Source: Bradyrhizobium erythrophlei
GTDB taxonomy: Bacteria; Pseudomonadota; Alphaproteobacteria; Rhizobiales; Xanthobacteraceae
Direction: 5' to 3'
Length of the DNA: 64,000 bases
Assembly (NCBI RefSeq): GCF_900142985.1
Contig: NZ_LT670849.1
Location: 5,286,501 to 5,350,500, forward strand
Shown here: positions 7,935-16,336 of the stretch, in pieces
Numbering within the stretch: the first letter of the stretch is position 1
How the letters are laid out: each line of letters starts with the position of its first letter
Notes under the pieces: model-generated
What the model was told of the DNA's origin: nothing
What the model saw: only the letters and a program-made list of their open reading frames with translations
Database searches by the model: none
Position numbers and translations under genes: made by a program

Positions 7935-8828
7935 TTACACCCGCTCGATGTCTTTGGTGCCGAACAGGCCATACGGCTTGATCATCAGGATGATGATCAG
8001 CACGTAGAACGGCGCGATCTCGTAGAGATTGCCCCAGTGCAGATATTCGCTGTCGACATATTGCGCGACGTTTTCCAATAGCCCGATGATGATGCCGCCT
8101 AGCACCGCGCCGCCGATCGAATCCAGCCCGCCGAGGATTGCGGCCGGAAATACCTTGATGCCATAGGCGGAGAGGCCCGACGACACGCCGTTGACGACGG
8201 CGACCACGACGCCCGCGACCGCCGATACGGTAGCCGAAATCGCCCAGGCCATCGCAAACACGTTTTTCACGGAAATGCCGAGCGATTGCGCCACCTGCTG
8301 GTTGAAGGCCGTGGCGCGCATCGCAAGACCGTACTTGGAGGCGCGGAAGAACCAGGCCATGCCGATCATCATCGCCAGTGAGACCGCAAGGCTCATCACA
8401 TAGACGGTCTGAATCTGCAGGCCGAAGAGATCCAGCGATTGACTGGTGAACACCCGCGGGAACGGCTGCGGGTTGACGCCGAAGATCCACTTCAGCGCCG
8501 CGTCGAACACGGTCGACAGTCCGATCGTCACCATGATCACGGAAATGATCGGCTCACCGATCATCGGTCTCAGGATCACGACCTGGATCGCGATGCCGAA
8601 GGCGAACATGAAGACGAGCGTGAGCGGCATGCCGATCCAGAACGGCACGCCGTATTTGGTAAGCAGAGCCCAGCATACCCAGGCGCCGACCAGCAGCAGT
8701 TCGCCTTGCGCGAAATTGACGACTTGGGTGGCCTTGTAGATCAGCACGAACGACATCGCGACCACGCCATAGAGTGTGCCGACCACGAGGCCGTTGACGA
8801 TGAGCTGGATCAGGAACGCGGTGTTCAT
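7935..8828 (-). CDS. livH: branched-chain-amino-acid-type ABC transporter permease (LivH-like)
   Basis: 297 residues, about 8 membrane spans. LivH features: N-terminal VNGLVVGTLYGVVAMSFVLI, the KATQVVNFAQGELLLVGAW segment (about 32-50), and the cytoplasmic loop SKYGLAMRATAFNQQVAQSL. The C-terminus MIKPYGLFGTKDIERV is typical. It overlaps the upstream acyl-CoA synthetase by four bases (ATGA), so the two are translationally coupled. It pairs with LivM at 6754. Confidence 0.87.
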   Translation of the reverse strand: MNTAFLIQLIVNGLVVGTLYGVVAMSFVLIYKATQVVNFAQGELLLVGAWVCWALLTKYGVPFWIGMPLTLVFMFAFGIAIQVVILRPMIGEPIISVIMVTIGLSTVFDAALKWIFGVNPQPFPRVFTSQSLDLFGLQIQTVYVMSLAVSLAMMIGMAWFFRASKYGLAMRATAFNQQVAQSLGISVKNVFAMAWAISATVSAVAGVVVAVVNGVSSGLSAYGIKVFPAAILGGLDSIGGAVLGGIIIGLLENVAQYVDSEYLHWGNLYEIAPFYVLIIILMIKPYGLFGTKDIERV

Positions 8829-10756
8829 TCCGCGGCCTCCGCAAGCGGCGCGTTGCCGGCGAGATCGACCACCTTCAGCGTGGTGCGGATGCGTTGCGTG
8901 GTGCCGTCCTGAAAACGGATCACGGTATCGACAGGGATGTCGCTTCGGCCGGAATAAATGGACTCGATGATGTCAGCGTATTTTTCGTTGATCACGCCGC
9001 GGCGGACCTTTCGCGTGCGGGTCAATTCGCCGTCGTCGGCGTCGAGTTCCTTGTAGAGGAGCAGGAACCGGGAGATGCGCTGCGCCGGTGGCAGCGTGGC
9101 GTTGACCGTCTCGACCTCCTTTTGCAGGAGCTCGTAGACCTCAGGCCGCGCGGAAAGGTCGGTATAGGTCGTGAACGAGATCCGGTTCTTCTCCGCCCAT
9201 TTCGAGACGATCGAGAAGCGAATGCAAAGCATCGCCGCCAGCCGATCGCGGCCGGCGCCCAGCACCACGGCTTCCGCAACATAGGGCGAGAATTTCAGCT
9301 TGTTCTCGAGATATTGCGGCGAGAAGCGCTCGCCGCGCGAGGTCTCGGCGAGATCCTTGATGCGGTCGATGACTACGAGCTGTTTCTTGTCGTTGAAATA
9401 GCCGGCATCGCCCGATTGCAGCCAGCCGTCCTTCATTTCGGCTGCGGACGCTTCGGGATTCTTGTAGTAGCCGAGAAACATATTGGGGTGACGGATCACG
9501 ATTTCGCCGACGCCGTTGATATCGGGATTGTCGATCTTGATTTCGATGCTGTCTGCCATGGCGACACCCGTGGTGTCGGGATCGACGGCGTCTTCCGGGT
9601 GCAAGGTATAGGCGCCGAGCGTTTCGGTCTGGCCGTAAAGGGTGCGCAGGGGTACGCCCATAGCGCGGAAAAATCTGAATGTGTCGGGGCCGAGCGCGGC
9701 GCCGCCGGTCGCGGCCGAGCGCAGCCGCGTGAAGCCGAGCCGGTCGCGCAACGCGCGGAACAAAAGCGTTTCGGCGACGATCGAATGGCGATTGCGGGCA
9801 AGGGCTGAAAGCCCGGCCTTCATGCCGAGATGGTAAAGTCCCTGCTTCAACGGAGAAGCATCCATCACCTGCGCGCGCACGTCGGCGGCCATCGCCTCCC
9901 AGACCCGGGGCGCGCACAGCACAAAGGTCGGCGCGATCTCGCGGAAATCGTTGAGCATGGTTTCCGGTTCTTCGAAGAAGTTGACCTTCATCCGGCACAA
10001 GAGCCCTTTGCCGAGCACGTAAATCTGCTCCATGATCCACGGCAACGGCAGCACGGAGACGTATTCGTCTTCCGGCCCCTTCGGATCGAAAGCGAGATAA
10101 ATGGCGCAATGCCGCAGCACGCGTCCCGCCGCGAGCATCGCAAGCTTGGGATGCGACGTCGTGCCTGAGGTGGTGCAGAGGATCGCGACGTCCTCGCCGC
10201 GCGTGGCGTCGACGAGGCTGTCGTAGAACGATGGTTCCCGCGCGGCGCGCTCGCGGCCGCGTGCGACGAGCTGTCCGGCCGACATCAGGCGCGGATCGTC
10301 ATATTTGCGCATGCCGCGTGGATCGGAATAGACGATGTGCCGAAGCGACGGCGCACGGTCGGCGAGGCCCAAGAGCTTGTCGACCTGTTCTTCGTCTTCG
10401 GCAAAGACGATTTTGGCTTCGCCGTAGTTGAGGAGATAGGCGGCTTCCTCGTCGAGCACGTCGCGATAGAGGCCGAGGCTCAAGCCTCCAAACGCGTGCG
10501 TTGCGATCTCGGCTGCGACCCAGTCGGGGCGGTTGTCGCCAATGATGCCGATGACGTCACCGCGTGTCAGACCGAGTTCGACCATGCCGAGCGCGAAATC
10601 GCGAACCCGGGTGTGGTAGTCGTTCCAGGTGAAGAGCTTCCAGAGGCCGAGGTCTTTTTCGCGCAGCGCGATTTCCTTGCCGAACTCGCGCGCGTTCAGC
10701 CGCAGCAGTTTCGGATAGGTGTCGGCTTGCGCAACGCGGGCGGCGTAATCCATCAT
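8825..10756 (-). CDS. long-chain-fatty-acid-CoA-ligase-type AMP-dependent synthetase
   Basis: 643 residues. The phosphate-binding loop is intact (ILCTTSGTTSHPK, about 192-204), the acceptor motif is YGQTET (about 380), and the hinge/lid region shows LVVIDRIKDLAETSRGERFS. Length and layout fit the FadD15/Acsl-like subfamily. It is encoded within a Liv-type operon, overlapping livG upstream and livH downstream by ATGA junctions, so it is made together with the transporter. The likely role is to trap an imported carboxylic acid as its CoA thioester. The chain type is not deducible from sequence alone. Confidence 0.85.
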   Translation of the reverse strand: MMDYAARVAQADTYPKLLRLNAREFGKEIALREKDLGLWKLFTWNDYHTRVRDFALGMVELGLTRGDVIGIIGDNRPDWVAAEIATHAFGGLSLGLYRDVLDEEAAYLLNYGEAKIVFAEDEEQVDKLLGLADRAPSLRHIVYSDPRGMRKYDDPRLMSAGQLVARGRERAAREPSFYDSLVDATRGEDVAILCTTSGTTSHPKLAMLAAGRVLRHCAIYLAFDPKGPEDEYVSVLPLPWIMEQIYVLGKGLLCRMKVNFFEEPETMLNDFREIAPTFVLCAPRVWEAMAADVRAQVMDASPLKQGLYHLGMKAGLSALARNRHSIVAETLLFRALRDRLGFTRLRSAATGGAALGPDTFRFFRAMGVPLRTLYGQTETLGAYTLHPEDAVDPDTTGVAMADSIEIKIDNPDINGVGEIVIRHPNMFLGYYKNPEASAAEMKDGWLQSGDAGYFNDKKQLVVIDRIKDLAETSRGERFSPQYLENKLKFSPYVAEAVVLGAGRDRLAAMLCIRFSIVSKWAEKNRISFTTYTDLSARPEVYELLQKEVETVNATLPPAQRISRFLLLYKELDADDGELTRTRKVRRGVINEKYADIIESIYSGRSDIPVDTVIRFQDGTTQRIRTTLKVVDLAGNAPLAEAAE

Positions 10757-11580
10757 GCCGCATCCTCCGCTTTGACGGGGGCGGGCACATCGTCGGGATC
10801 GACCAGCACTTCGTCTTCTTCACCAAGGTAGGCGCGCTTGACGTGGGGATCGGCGAGCACCGCGGCAGGATCGCCTTCGGCGATCTTGCGGCCGAAATCG
10901 AGCACCATCACGCGGTGGGAGATGTCCATCACCACGCCCATGTCGTGCTCGATCATCATCACGGTCATGCCGAACTCTTCGTTGAGGTCGACGATGTAGC
11001 GCGCCATGTCCTCCTTCTCTTCGAAGTTCATGCCGGCCATCGGCTCGTCGAGCAGGATGAGCTGCGGCTCCAGCGCCATGGCGCGGGCGAGTTCGACGCG
11101 CTTGCGCAGACCATAGGGCAGGGTGCCGGCGGTGGCCTTTCGCACCGACTGCAAATCGAGGAAGTCGATGATCTCCTCGACCTTGCGGCGGTGTTCGAGT
11201 TCCTCACGCCGTGCGCCGGTCAGCCAGTACAGCGAACCGGTGATGAAGTTGTTCTTCAGAAGGTGATGCCGCCCGACCATGATGTTGTCGAGCACGCTCA
11301 TGTGGTGGAACAGCGCGAGATTCTGGAAGGTGCGCCCGATGCCGAGCCGCGGCCGCGCGTTCGGGTTCAGCGCGGTGATGTCCTGGCCGCGATAGAACAG
11401 GTGGCCTTCGGTCGGCCGGTAGCGGCCGGAGATGCAGTTGACGATCGAGGTTTTGCCGGCGCCGTTGGGGCCGATGATCGAGAACAATTCGCCCGGCTTG
11501 ACGCCGAAACTGACGTCGGTCAGTGCGCGCACGCCGCCAAAGCGCAAAGAAACCTCGCGCACCTCCAACGTATGGTCCAA
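10753..11580 (-). CDS. livG: branched-chain-amino-acid-type ABC transporter ATP-binding protein (LivG-like)
   Basis: About 275 residues. Walker A GPNGAGKTS, LivG-specific IGRTFQNLALFHHMSVLDN, signature-like LPYGLRKRVELARAMA, Walker B LILLDEP, then MAGMNFEEKEDM and an H-loop IEHDMGVVM. The C-terminal tail (EEDEVLVDPDDVPAPVKAED) is longer than in usual LivG. The start at a TTG (11578-11580) is preferred because GGGAGGG lies five bases upstream; a GTG at 11598 is the alternative. First gene of the ligase-containing Liv operon, divergent from the Crp/Fnr-type regulator. Confidence 0.87.
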   Translation of the reverse strand: MDHTLEVREVSLRFGGVRALTDVSFGVKPGELFSIIGPNGAGKTSIVNCISGRYRPTEGHLFYRGQDITALNPNARPRLGIGRTFQNLALFHHMSVLDNIMVGRHHLLKNNFITGSLYWLTGARREELEHRRKVEEIIDFLDLQSVRKATAGTLPYGLRKRVELARAMALEPQLILLDEPMAGMNFEEKEDMARYIVDLNEEFGMTVMMIEHDMGVVMDISHRVMVLDFGRKIAEGDPAAVLADPHVKRAYLGEEDEVLVDPDDVPAPVKAEDAA

Positions 11581-11803
11581 TCGTCCCTCCCGCTCCACCT
11601 CTGGCGCTTTTCGCGCTCTTGGTCGGTTATCCCTTGAAACTTCAACGCGATCCTATATCGGCGCTTCCCGTGAGGCCATGCGACGAATGGCAATTGCCTG
11701 AAGCGCTGGTACATCGGATGCCATCCATTCGCGCCGTGTCCCGACGGCGCAATTGGGTGGGCGGCCTGCATAGGCTAAAGGCGGGGCCGGGACTGTCTTG
11801 CAT

Positions 11804-11829
11804 TCGACAATTGACCGGTAAATTGTCGA
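11804..11829. promoter_or_regulatory. perfect 9-bp inverted repeat, candidate operator
   Basis: TCGACAATT (11804-11812), 8-base spacer, AATTGTCGA (11821-11829). It lies in the divergent region between livG and the Crp/Fnr-type gene, 54 bases before that gene's chosen ATG. A TTGACC overlapping the left arm could be a -35 box, which would make binding here repressive or autoregulatory (inference). Confidence 0.5.
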
Positions 11830-11882
11830 GGGCTGTTGCGATGCAGCAGGGATGCGGAATCCGGGGCCGGTCGGGCGGAAAG

Positions 11883-12557
11883 ATGATCACGGCGGACAAC
11901 TTAAAGAGGATTGCGGCCTGGTCGCGTGAACTGTCGGGGCGCGAGCTCGAGACCGCCTGTGCCGGGATCACCGAGAAGTCGTACCGGCCGGGCGAGTTCA
12001 TTTTTCTGCGCGGCGACCGCTTCGACTACTGGACCGGCGTGGTCTCGGGCCTAGTGCGGATGGGCACGGTGTCGCGCGGCGGCAAGGCGATGACATTCAC
12101 CGGCCTCACCGCCGGTGCGTGGTTTGGCGAGGGGACTGTGCTCAAGAAAGAGGCGCGCCGCTACGACATGGTGGCGCTGCGCGATACGCGCATAGCGTTG
12201 ATGGATCAGGGCACCTTCTTCTGGCTTTACGAGAACAGCGTCGCCTTCAACCGCTTTCTCGTCGTTCAGCTCAACGAGCGATTGGGGCAGTTCATCGGCC
12301 TCGTCGAATACGGCCGCACGCTGGACGTCACCGCGCGGCTCGCGCGTTCGATCGCTTCGCTGTTCAACCCGATCCTTTACCCCGATCTCAGCCGCCATCT
12401 CGAGATCACCCAGGAAGAAATCGGAGCGTTGTCCGGCATCTCGCGACAGAATGCCAACCAGTGTCTGAATCGGCTGGAAAAAGAGGGGCTGCTTCGGCTC
12501 GAATATGGCGGAGTGACCATCCTCGATCTCGATCGTCTACGCAGTTACGGCGAGTAG
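11883..12557 (+). CDS. Crp/Fnr-family transcriptional regulator
   Basis: 224 residues from the ATG at 11883 (an ATG at 11841 would add 14). The N-terminal cyclic-nucleotide-binding-like beta-roll spans about 15-125 (RPGEFIFLRGD, GEGTVLKKEARRYDMVALRD). A long dimer helix follows, then a winged helix with recognition region ITQEEIGALSGISRQNANQC (about 178-197). There are no Fnr-type cysteines for an iron-sulfur cluster. It sits between two Liv operons, divergent from one and convergent (18-base gap) with the other, so it probably controls one or both (inference). A perfect inverted repeat lies upstream. Confidence 0.85.
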   Translation: MITADNLKRIAAWSRELSGRELETACAGITEKSYRPGEFIFLRGDRFDYWTGVVSGLVRMGTVSRGGKAMTFTGLTAGAWFGEGTVLKKEARRYDMVALRDTRIALMDQGTFFWLYENSVAFNRFLVVQLNERLGQFIGLVEYGRTLDVTARLARSIASLFNPILYPDLSRHLEITQEEIGALSGISRQNANQCLNRLEKEGLLRLEYGGVTILDLDRLRSYGE

Positions 12558-12575
12558 GCCTTTGCAGCGGGCGCC

Positions 12576-13271
12576 TTAAACCTCCAGCCATTCCTTGCGG
12601 ACGGCAGGATTGGCGTTGAGCTGGTCGGGTGTGCCTTCAAAGACGATCCGGCCGTGTCCCATCACATAGACGCGGTGGGATATCCGCATCGCAATCGAGA
12701 GCTTTTGCTCGACCAGCAGGATCGCGACCCCGCGGCGGGCGATTTCGGCAATGAGGTCGCCGACCTGCTGCACGATCAAGGGCGCGAGCCCCTCGGTCGG
12801 CTCGTCGATCATGATCAGTTCGGGGTCGCCCATCAGGGTGCGGCAGATCGTCAGCATCTGCTTTTCGCCACCCGAAAGTACGCCGGCGGCGGTGTCGGCC
12901 CGCGCGGCGAGGTTGGGGAACATTTCGAGCATGTCCTCGAGCCGCCATTTGCCGGGGCTGGAGGTATCCTTGACGCCGAGCAGCAGGTTCTGCCGCACGG
13001 TCAGGCTGGCAAAGATATCGCGGTGCTCCGGCACGTAGCCGAGGCCGAGGCGCGCGATCCGGTAGCTCGGCAGGCCCGCTATGTCGCGGCCCTTGAACTG
13101 GATCGAACCTTGCGGGGGGACTTCGCCCATGATCGCCTTGACGGTCGTGGAACGTCCGACGCCGTTCCGCCCCAACAGGCTCACGACCTCGCCGGCGTCG
13201 ATATGCATATCGACGCCCTGGAGGATGTGGCTCTTGCCGTAATAGGCGTGCAGGTCGGCGACTTGCAACAT
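12576..13271 (-). CDS. livF: branched-chain-amino-acid-type ABC transporter ATP-binding protein (LivF-like), Arg in Walker A
   Basis: 231 residues. The Walker A loop reads GRNGVGRST, with Arg replacing the invariant Lys (codon CGT, clear on the minus strand at about 13158-13160). The signature LSGGEKQM, Walker B LIMIDEP and H-loop LLVEQKLSIAM are intact. The start ATG overlaps the livG stop by one base (TGATG). Last gene of the second Liv operon. A Walker A Arg normally weakens ATP hydrolysis; in a LivFG heterodimer one degenerate site could be tolerated. I believe GVGRST occurs in other LivF proteins, but cannot check here. Confidence 0.87.
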   Translation of the reverse strand: MLQVADLHAYYGKSHILQGVDMHIDAGEVVSLLGRNGVGRSTTVKAIMGEVPPQGSIQFKGRDIAGLPSYRIARLGLGYVPEHRDIFASLTVRQNLLLGVKDTSSPGKWRLEDMLEMFPNLAARADTAAGVLSGGEKQMLTICRTLMGDPELIMIDEPTEGLAPLIVQQVGDLIAEIARRGVAILLVEQKLSIAMRISHRVYVMGHGRIVFEGTPDQLNANPAVRKEWLEV

Positions 13272-14020
13272 CAGGCTGCCTCCTCGCCGAGATAGGCTTC
13301 CTTGACCTTCGGGTTGTTGCGGATTTCCTCCGGGGTTCCCGAGGCGATGATCTGACCGTAGACCAGAACCGAAATCCGGTCGGCCAGACCAAACACCACG
13401 CTCATATCGTGCTCGACGATCAGAAGCGTTCGGCCTTCGGTGAGGCGTCGGATCAGCGCCACCGCGCGTTCGGTCTCGGCCCTGCTCATGCCGGCAGTCG
13501 GCTCGTCGAGCAGAATGACGGCGGCGCGGCCGGCGACGGTGATGCCGATCTCGAGCGCCCGCTGCTCGGCGTAAGTCAAAAGGCCTGCCGGGACATCGCG
13601 CCGCGCCGTCAGCTCGATGTCGGCGAGGATTTCTGCGGTCCGCTCGCGCACCTCGGGCAGATTGTCGATGTTCTTCCAGAACGCGTAGCGCTGGCCCATC
13701 GACCACAGCACCGCGCAGCGCAGGTTTTCCCACACGCTCATATTGGCGAAGACGTTGGTGACCTGGAAACTGCGCGACAACCCCCGGCGGTTGATCTGAT
13801 AGGGCGGCAGGCCCGAAATCACCTCGCCGTGGAGCAGAACGCTGCCCGTTGTCGGCTTTGTGTACCCGCTGATCAGGTTGAAGGTGGTCGATTTGCCGGC
13901 GCCATTGGGGCCGATCAGCGCGTGGCGTTCACCTTGCGCGACGCTGAGCGTGATGTTGCGGATGATCTTGATGTTGCCGAAACTCTTTTCGACGGCGCGC
14001 AATTCGATGGCTGGGGTCAT
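13271..14020 (-). CDS. livG: branched-chain-amino-acid-type ABC transporter ATP-binding protein (LivG-like)
   Basis: 249 residues. Walker A GPNGAGKST (about 35-43), Q-loop area SRSFQVTNVFANMSVWENL, a diverged signature LTYAEQRALEIGI in place of LSGGQ, Walker B VILLDEPTAGM and H-loop IVEHDMSVV. The diverged signature is usual for LivG proteins. It overlaps livM upstream by ATGA and livF downstream by one base. It supplies the second ATPase subunit of the importer whose partner LivF has an altered Walker A. Confidence 0.88.
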   Translation of the reverse strand: MTPAIELRAVEKSFGNIKIIRNITLSVAQGERHALIGPNGAGKSTTFNLISGYTKPTTGSVLLHGEVISGLPPYQINRRGLSRSFQVTNVFANMSVWENLRCAVLWSMGQRYAFWKNIDNLPEVRERTAEILADIELTARRDVPAGLLTYAEQRALEIGITVAGRAAVILLDEPTAGMSRAETERAVALIRRLTEGRTLLIVEHDMSVVFGLADRISVLVYGQIIASGTPEEIRNNPKVKEAYLGEEAA

Positions 14021-15318
14021 GCGGCGCCTGCCTTGTCACGCGCCACAGTGGTAGCCTCGCTCCAGGCCTGCCCGATCCGGCGCCAGGTCGTGCGCGCGAC
14101 CGCATAGCCGCCGATCAGGAGGATGGCCGACAGGCCCCACACGAAAGGGCTCGCGGCATCGAAGCCGACGCCGAACGCCTTGATGTGGGAGTCGTCGCCG
14201 GGATTGACGGTGTAATGCACAATGGTCTCGATCGCGATCACAAGTCCGGCGACCATCGCCAGTGTCGGCACAAGCGCGATCAGGTAGCTCGGCACGACCT
14301 TCAACAGCGTGCCAGCCCGGACCAGCGGACGGTGCATCATCAGGAGGCCGGTGATGCCGCCGGGCGCGAACAGGACGACGACCATGAAGATCAGGCCGAA
14401 ATAGAGTTGCCATACCTGCGTCAGGTCGCTGAGACCGAGCGACAGGAAGGTGACGAAGACTGCGCCGACGATCGGGCCGATGAAAAATCCGATGCCGCCG
14501 ATATAGGCGGCGAACAGCACCGTGCCCGATTGGGCCGCGCCGAGATAGGCGGAGTTCGCAATCTCGAAATTGATCGCCGCGAGCCCGCCCGCGATGCCGG
14601 CGAAGAATCCGGCGAAGCAGAAAGCGAAATAACGCACCGTGTGGGGATCGTACCCGACGAACTGGACGCGCTCGGGGTTATCGCGCACGGCGTTGCACAT
14701 GCGCCCCAACGGCGTGCGGGTCAGCGCATATATCGCAACGACCGCAATCAGCGTCCAGGCGGCCACCAGATAATAGATCTGGATTTGCGGGCCGAAACTC
14801 CAGCCGAACACTTTCAGGAGCTTGGTGCGGTTGGCGGAGACGCCGGCCTCGCCGCCGAAGAAGGTGCGCAGGATCAGCGCGGAGGAAGCGATCAGTTCGG
14901 CGACGCCGAGCGAGATCATGGCGAACGCCGTTCCAGAACGCTGGGTCGAGACCCAGCCGAGCAGGGCGGCAAACAATAATCCGGTCAGCCCGCCGATCAG
15001 GGGCACGATCGGCAGCGGGATCGGCAGCTTGTTGGCGCCGATGATGTTGATGGCGTGGATCGCCAGGAAGCCGCCGAGGCCGTAATAGACCGCATGCCCG
15101 AACGACAGCATCCCGGTCTGGCCGAGCAGGATGTTGTAGGACAGGGAGAAGATGATGGAGATGCCGATCAGACAGAACGTCGTCAGCGAGCCACCGGAGC
15201 CGAAGACATACGGCAGCAGCACAAGCACGGCGGCGGTGACGAGCCACAGGCCGTAGAATTTCAGTTTGTCGGCGACGGAAGGCAGCGACGGCGCGACGGC
15301 TGAAGCGATGTCACTCAT
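14017..15318 (-). CDS. livM: branched-chain-amino-acid-type ABC transporter permease (LivM-like)
   Basis: 433 residues, longer than a minimal LivM (about 320-360). The conserved core has SYNILLGQTGMLSFGHAVYY (about 59-78) and the loop RTPLGRMCNAVRDNPERVQF. After the core there is an additional C-terminal membrane region (about 335-415: two or three more hydrophobic segments, then a charged tail WRRIGQAWSEATTVARDKAG). It overlaps livH upstream and livG downstream by ATGA junctions. The extension is seen in some Bradyrhizobium LivM proteins as far as I recall. Confidence 0.86.
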   Translation of the reverse strand: MSDIASAVAPSLPSVADKLKFYGLWLVTAAVLVLLPYVFGSGGSLTTFCLIGISIIFSLSYNILLGQTGMLSFGHAVYYGLGGFLAIHAINIIGANKLPIPLPIVPLIGGLTGLLFAALLGWVSTQRSGTAFAMISLGVAELIASSALILRTFFGGEAGVSANRTKLLKVFGWSFGPQIQIYYLVAAWTLIAVVAIYALTRTPLGRMCNAVRDNPERVQFVGYDPHTVRYFAFCFAGFFAGIAGGLAAINFEIANSAYLGAAQSGTVLFAAYIGGIGFFIGPIVGAVFVTFLSLGLSDLTQVWQLYFGLIFMVVVLFAPGGITGLLMMHRPLVRAGTLLKVVPSYLIALVPTLAMVAGLVIAIETIVHYTVNPGDDSHIKAFGVGFDAASPFVWGLSAILLIGGYAVARTTWRRIGQAWSEATTVARDKAGAA

Positions 15319-16262
15319 GTGTCGCGCGTCCCGAGCAGGCCAATCGGGCGGAAGATCAGGATCAACACCAGCAACACGTAGGGCATGATCGGGGCGATCT
15401 GGGCGATCGTGACGCCCCAGATGTCGGCCAGCCAGGTCGAGGCGTAGTCAGGGCTGAGTGGACCGAACGCACCGGCGAGCGAACCGTTCATGGAGACGGC
15501 GAAGGTCTGCACCAGGCCGATCAGCAACGAGGCGATGAAGGCGCCGGGCAGCGATCCGAGACCGCCGACCACGACGACCACGAACAGAATGGGACCGAGC
15601 AGGCCGGCCATGTTGGATTGCGTCACCAGCGCGGGTCCCGCGATCACGCCCGCGACCGCGGCAAGCGCAGTGCCGACGCCGAACACCAGCATGAAGATGC
15701 GCCCGACATTGTGGCCGAGATGGGCCACCATGTGCGGATGCGTCAGGGCTGCCTGAACGATCAACCCGATCCGCGTCTTCTTCAGGACGATCAACAGCCC
15801 CGCGAAGATCGCGATCGACACCAGCAACATGAACATCTTGTAGGCGGGATAGTTGGTCGAGAAAATCGTGAAGGCGGGGAAGTCCAGAAGCGCAGGAACG
15901 CGGAAATCGACCGGGCTCTTGCCCCAGATGATCTGGACGATCTCTTCGATGACGAAGGCGAGGCCAAACGTGAACAATAGCTCGGCGACGTGGCCGTTGC
16001 GGTGGACGCGGCGCAGCCCGAAGCGTTCGACGCCTGCGCCGATCGCACCCGCCAATAGCGGCGCGATCACGAGTGCCGGCCAGAAGCCCAGCCAGCGGCT
16101 GATCTGGAATCCGAAGAAGGCGCCGAGCATGTAGAAGCTGGCATGAGCGAAGTTCAGCACGCCGAGCATGCTGAAGATCACGGTCAGGCCGCTGGCCATC
16201 AAGAACAGCAGCATCCCGAACAGGACGCCGTTGAGCGTGGATATGACGATCAGTTCAAGCAA
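15315..16262 (-). CDS. livH: branched-chain-amino-acid-type ABC transporter permease (LivH-like)
   Basis: 315 residues with about 8 spans; LivH features MASGLTVIFSMLGVLNFAHA (about 22-41) and the C-terminal ILIFRPIGLLGTRDT. The start is a TTG at 16260-16262 preceded by GGTGG. It overlaps livM by ATGA, and the binding-protein gene lies 74 bases upstream. A strictly conserved operon order (binding protein, H, M, G, F) supports one five-component importer. The ligand is not deducible. Confidence 0.87.
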   Translation of the reverse strand: MLELIVISTLNGVLFGMLLFLMASGLTVIFSMLGVLNFAHASFYMLGAFFGFQISRWLGFWPALVIAPLLAGAIGAGVERFGLRRVHRNGHVAELLFTFGLAFVIEEIVQIIWGKSPVDFRVPALLDFPAFTIFSTNYPAYKMFMLLVSIAIFAGLLIVLKKTRIGLIVQAALTHPHMVAHLGHNVGRIFMLVFGVGTALAAVAGVIAGPALVTQSNMAGLLGPILFVVVVVGGLGSLPGAFIASLLIGLVQTFAVSMNGSLAGAFGPLSPDYASTWLADIWGVTIAQIAPIMPYVLLVLILIFRPIGLLGTRDT

Positions 16263-16336
16263 GACGCACCACCTGAAATTACGAGGCGCGTCCGTCCCGA
16301 TGGTGTTCGGGACAGACGCTTGACGCGCGCGAACGG

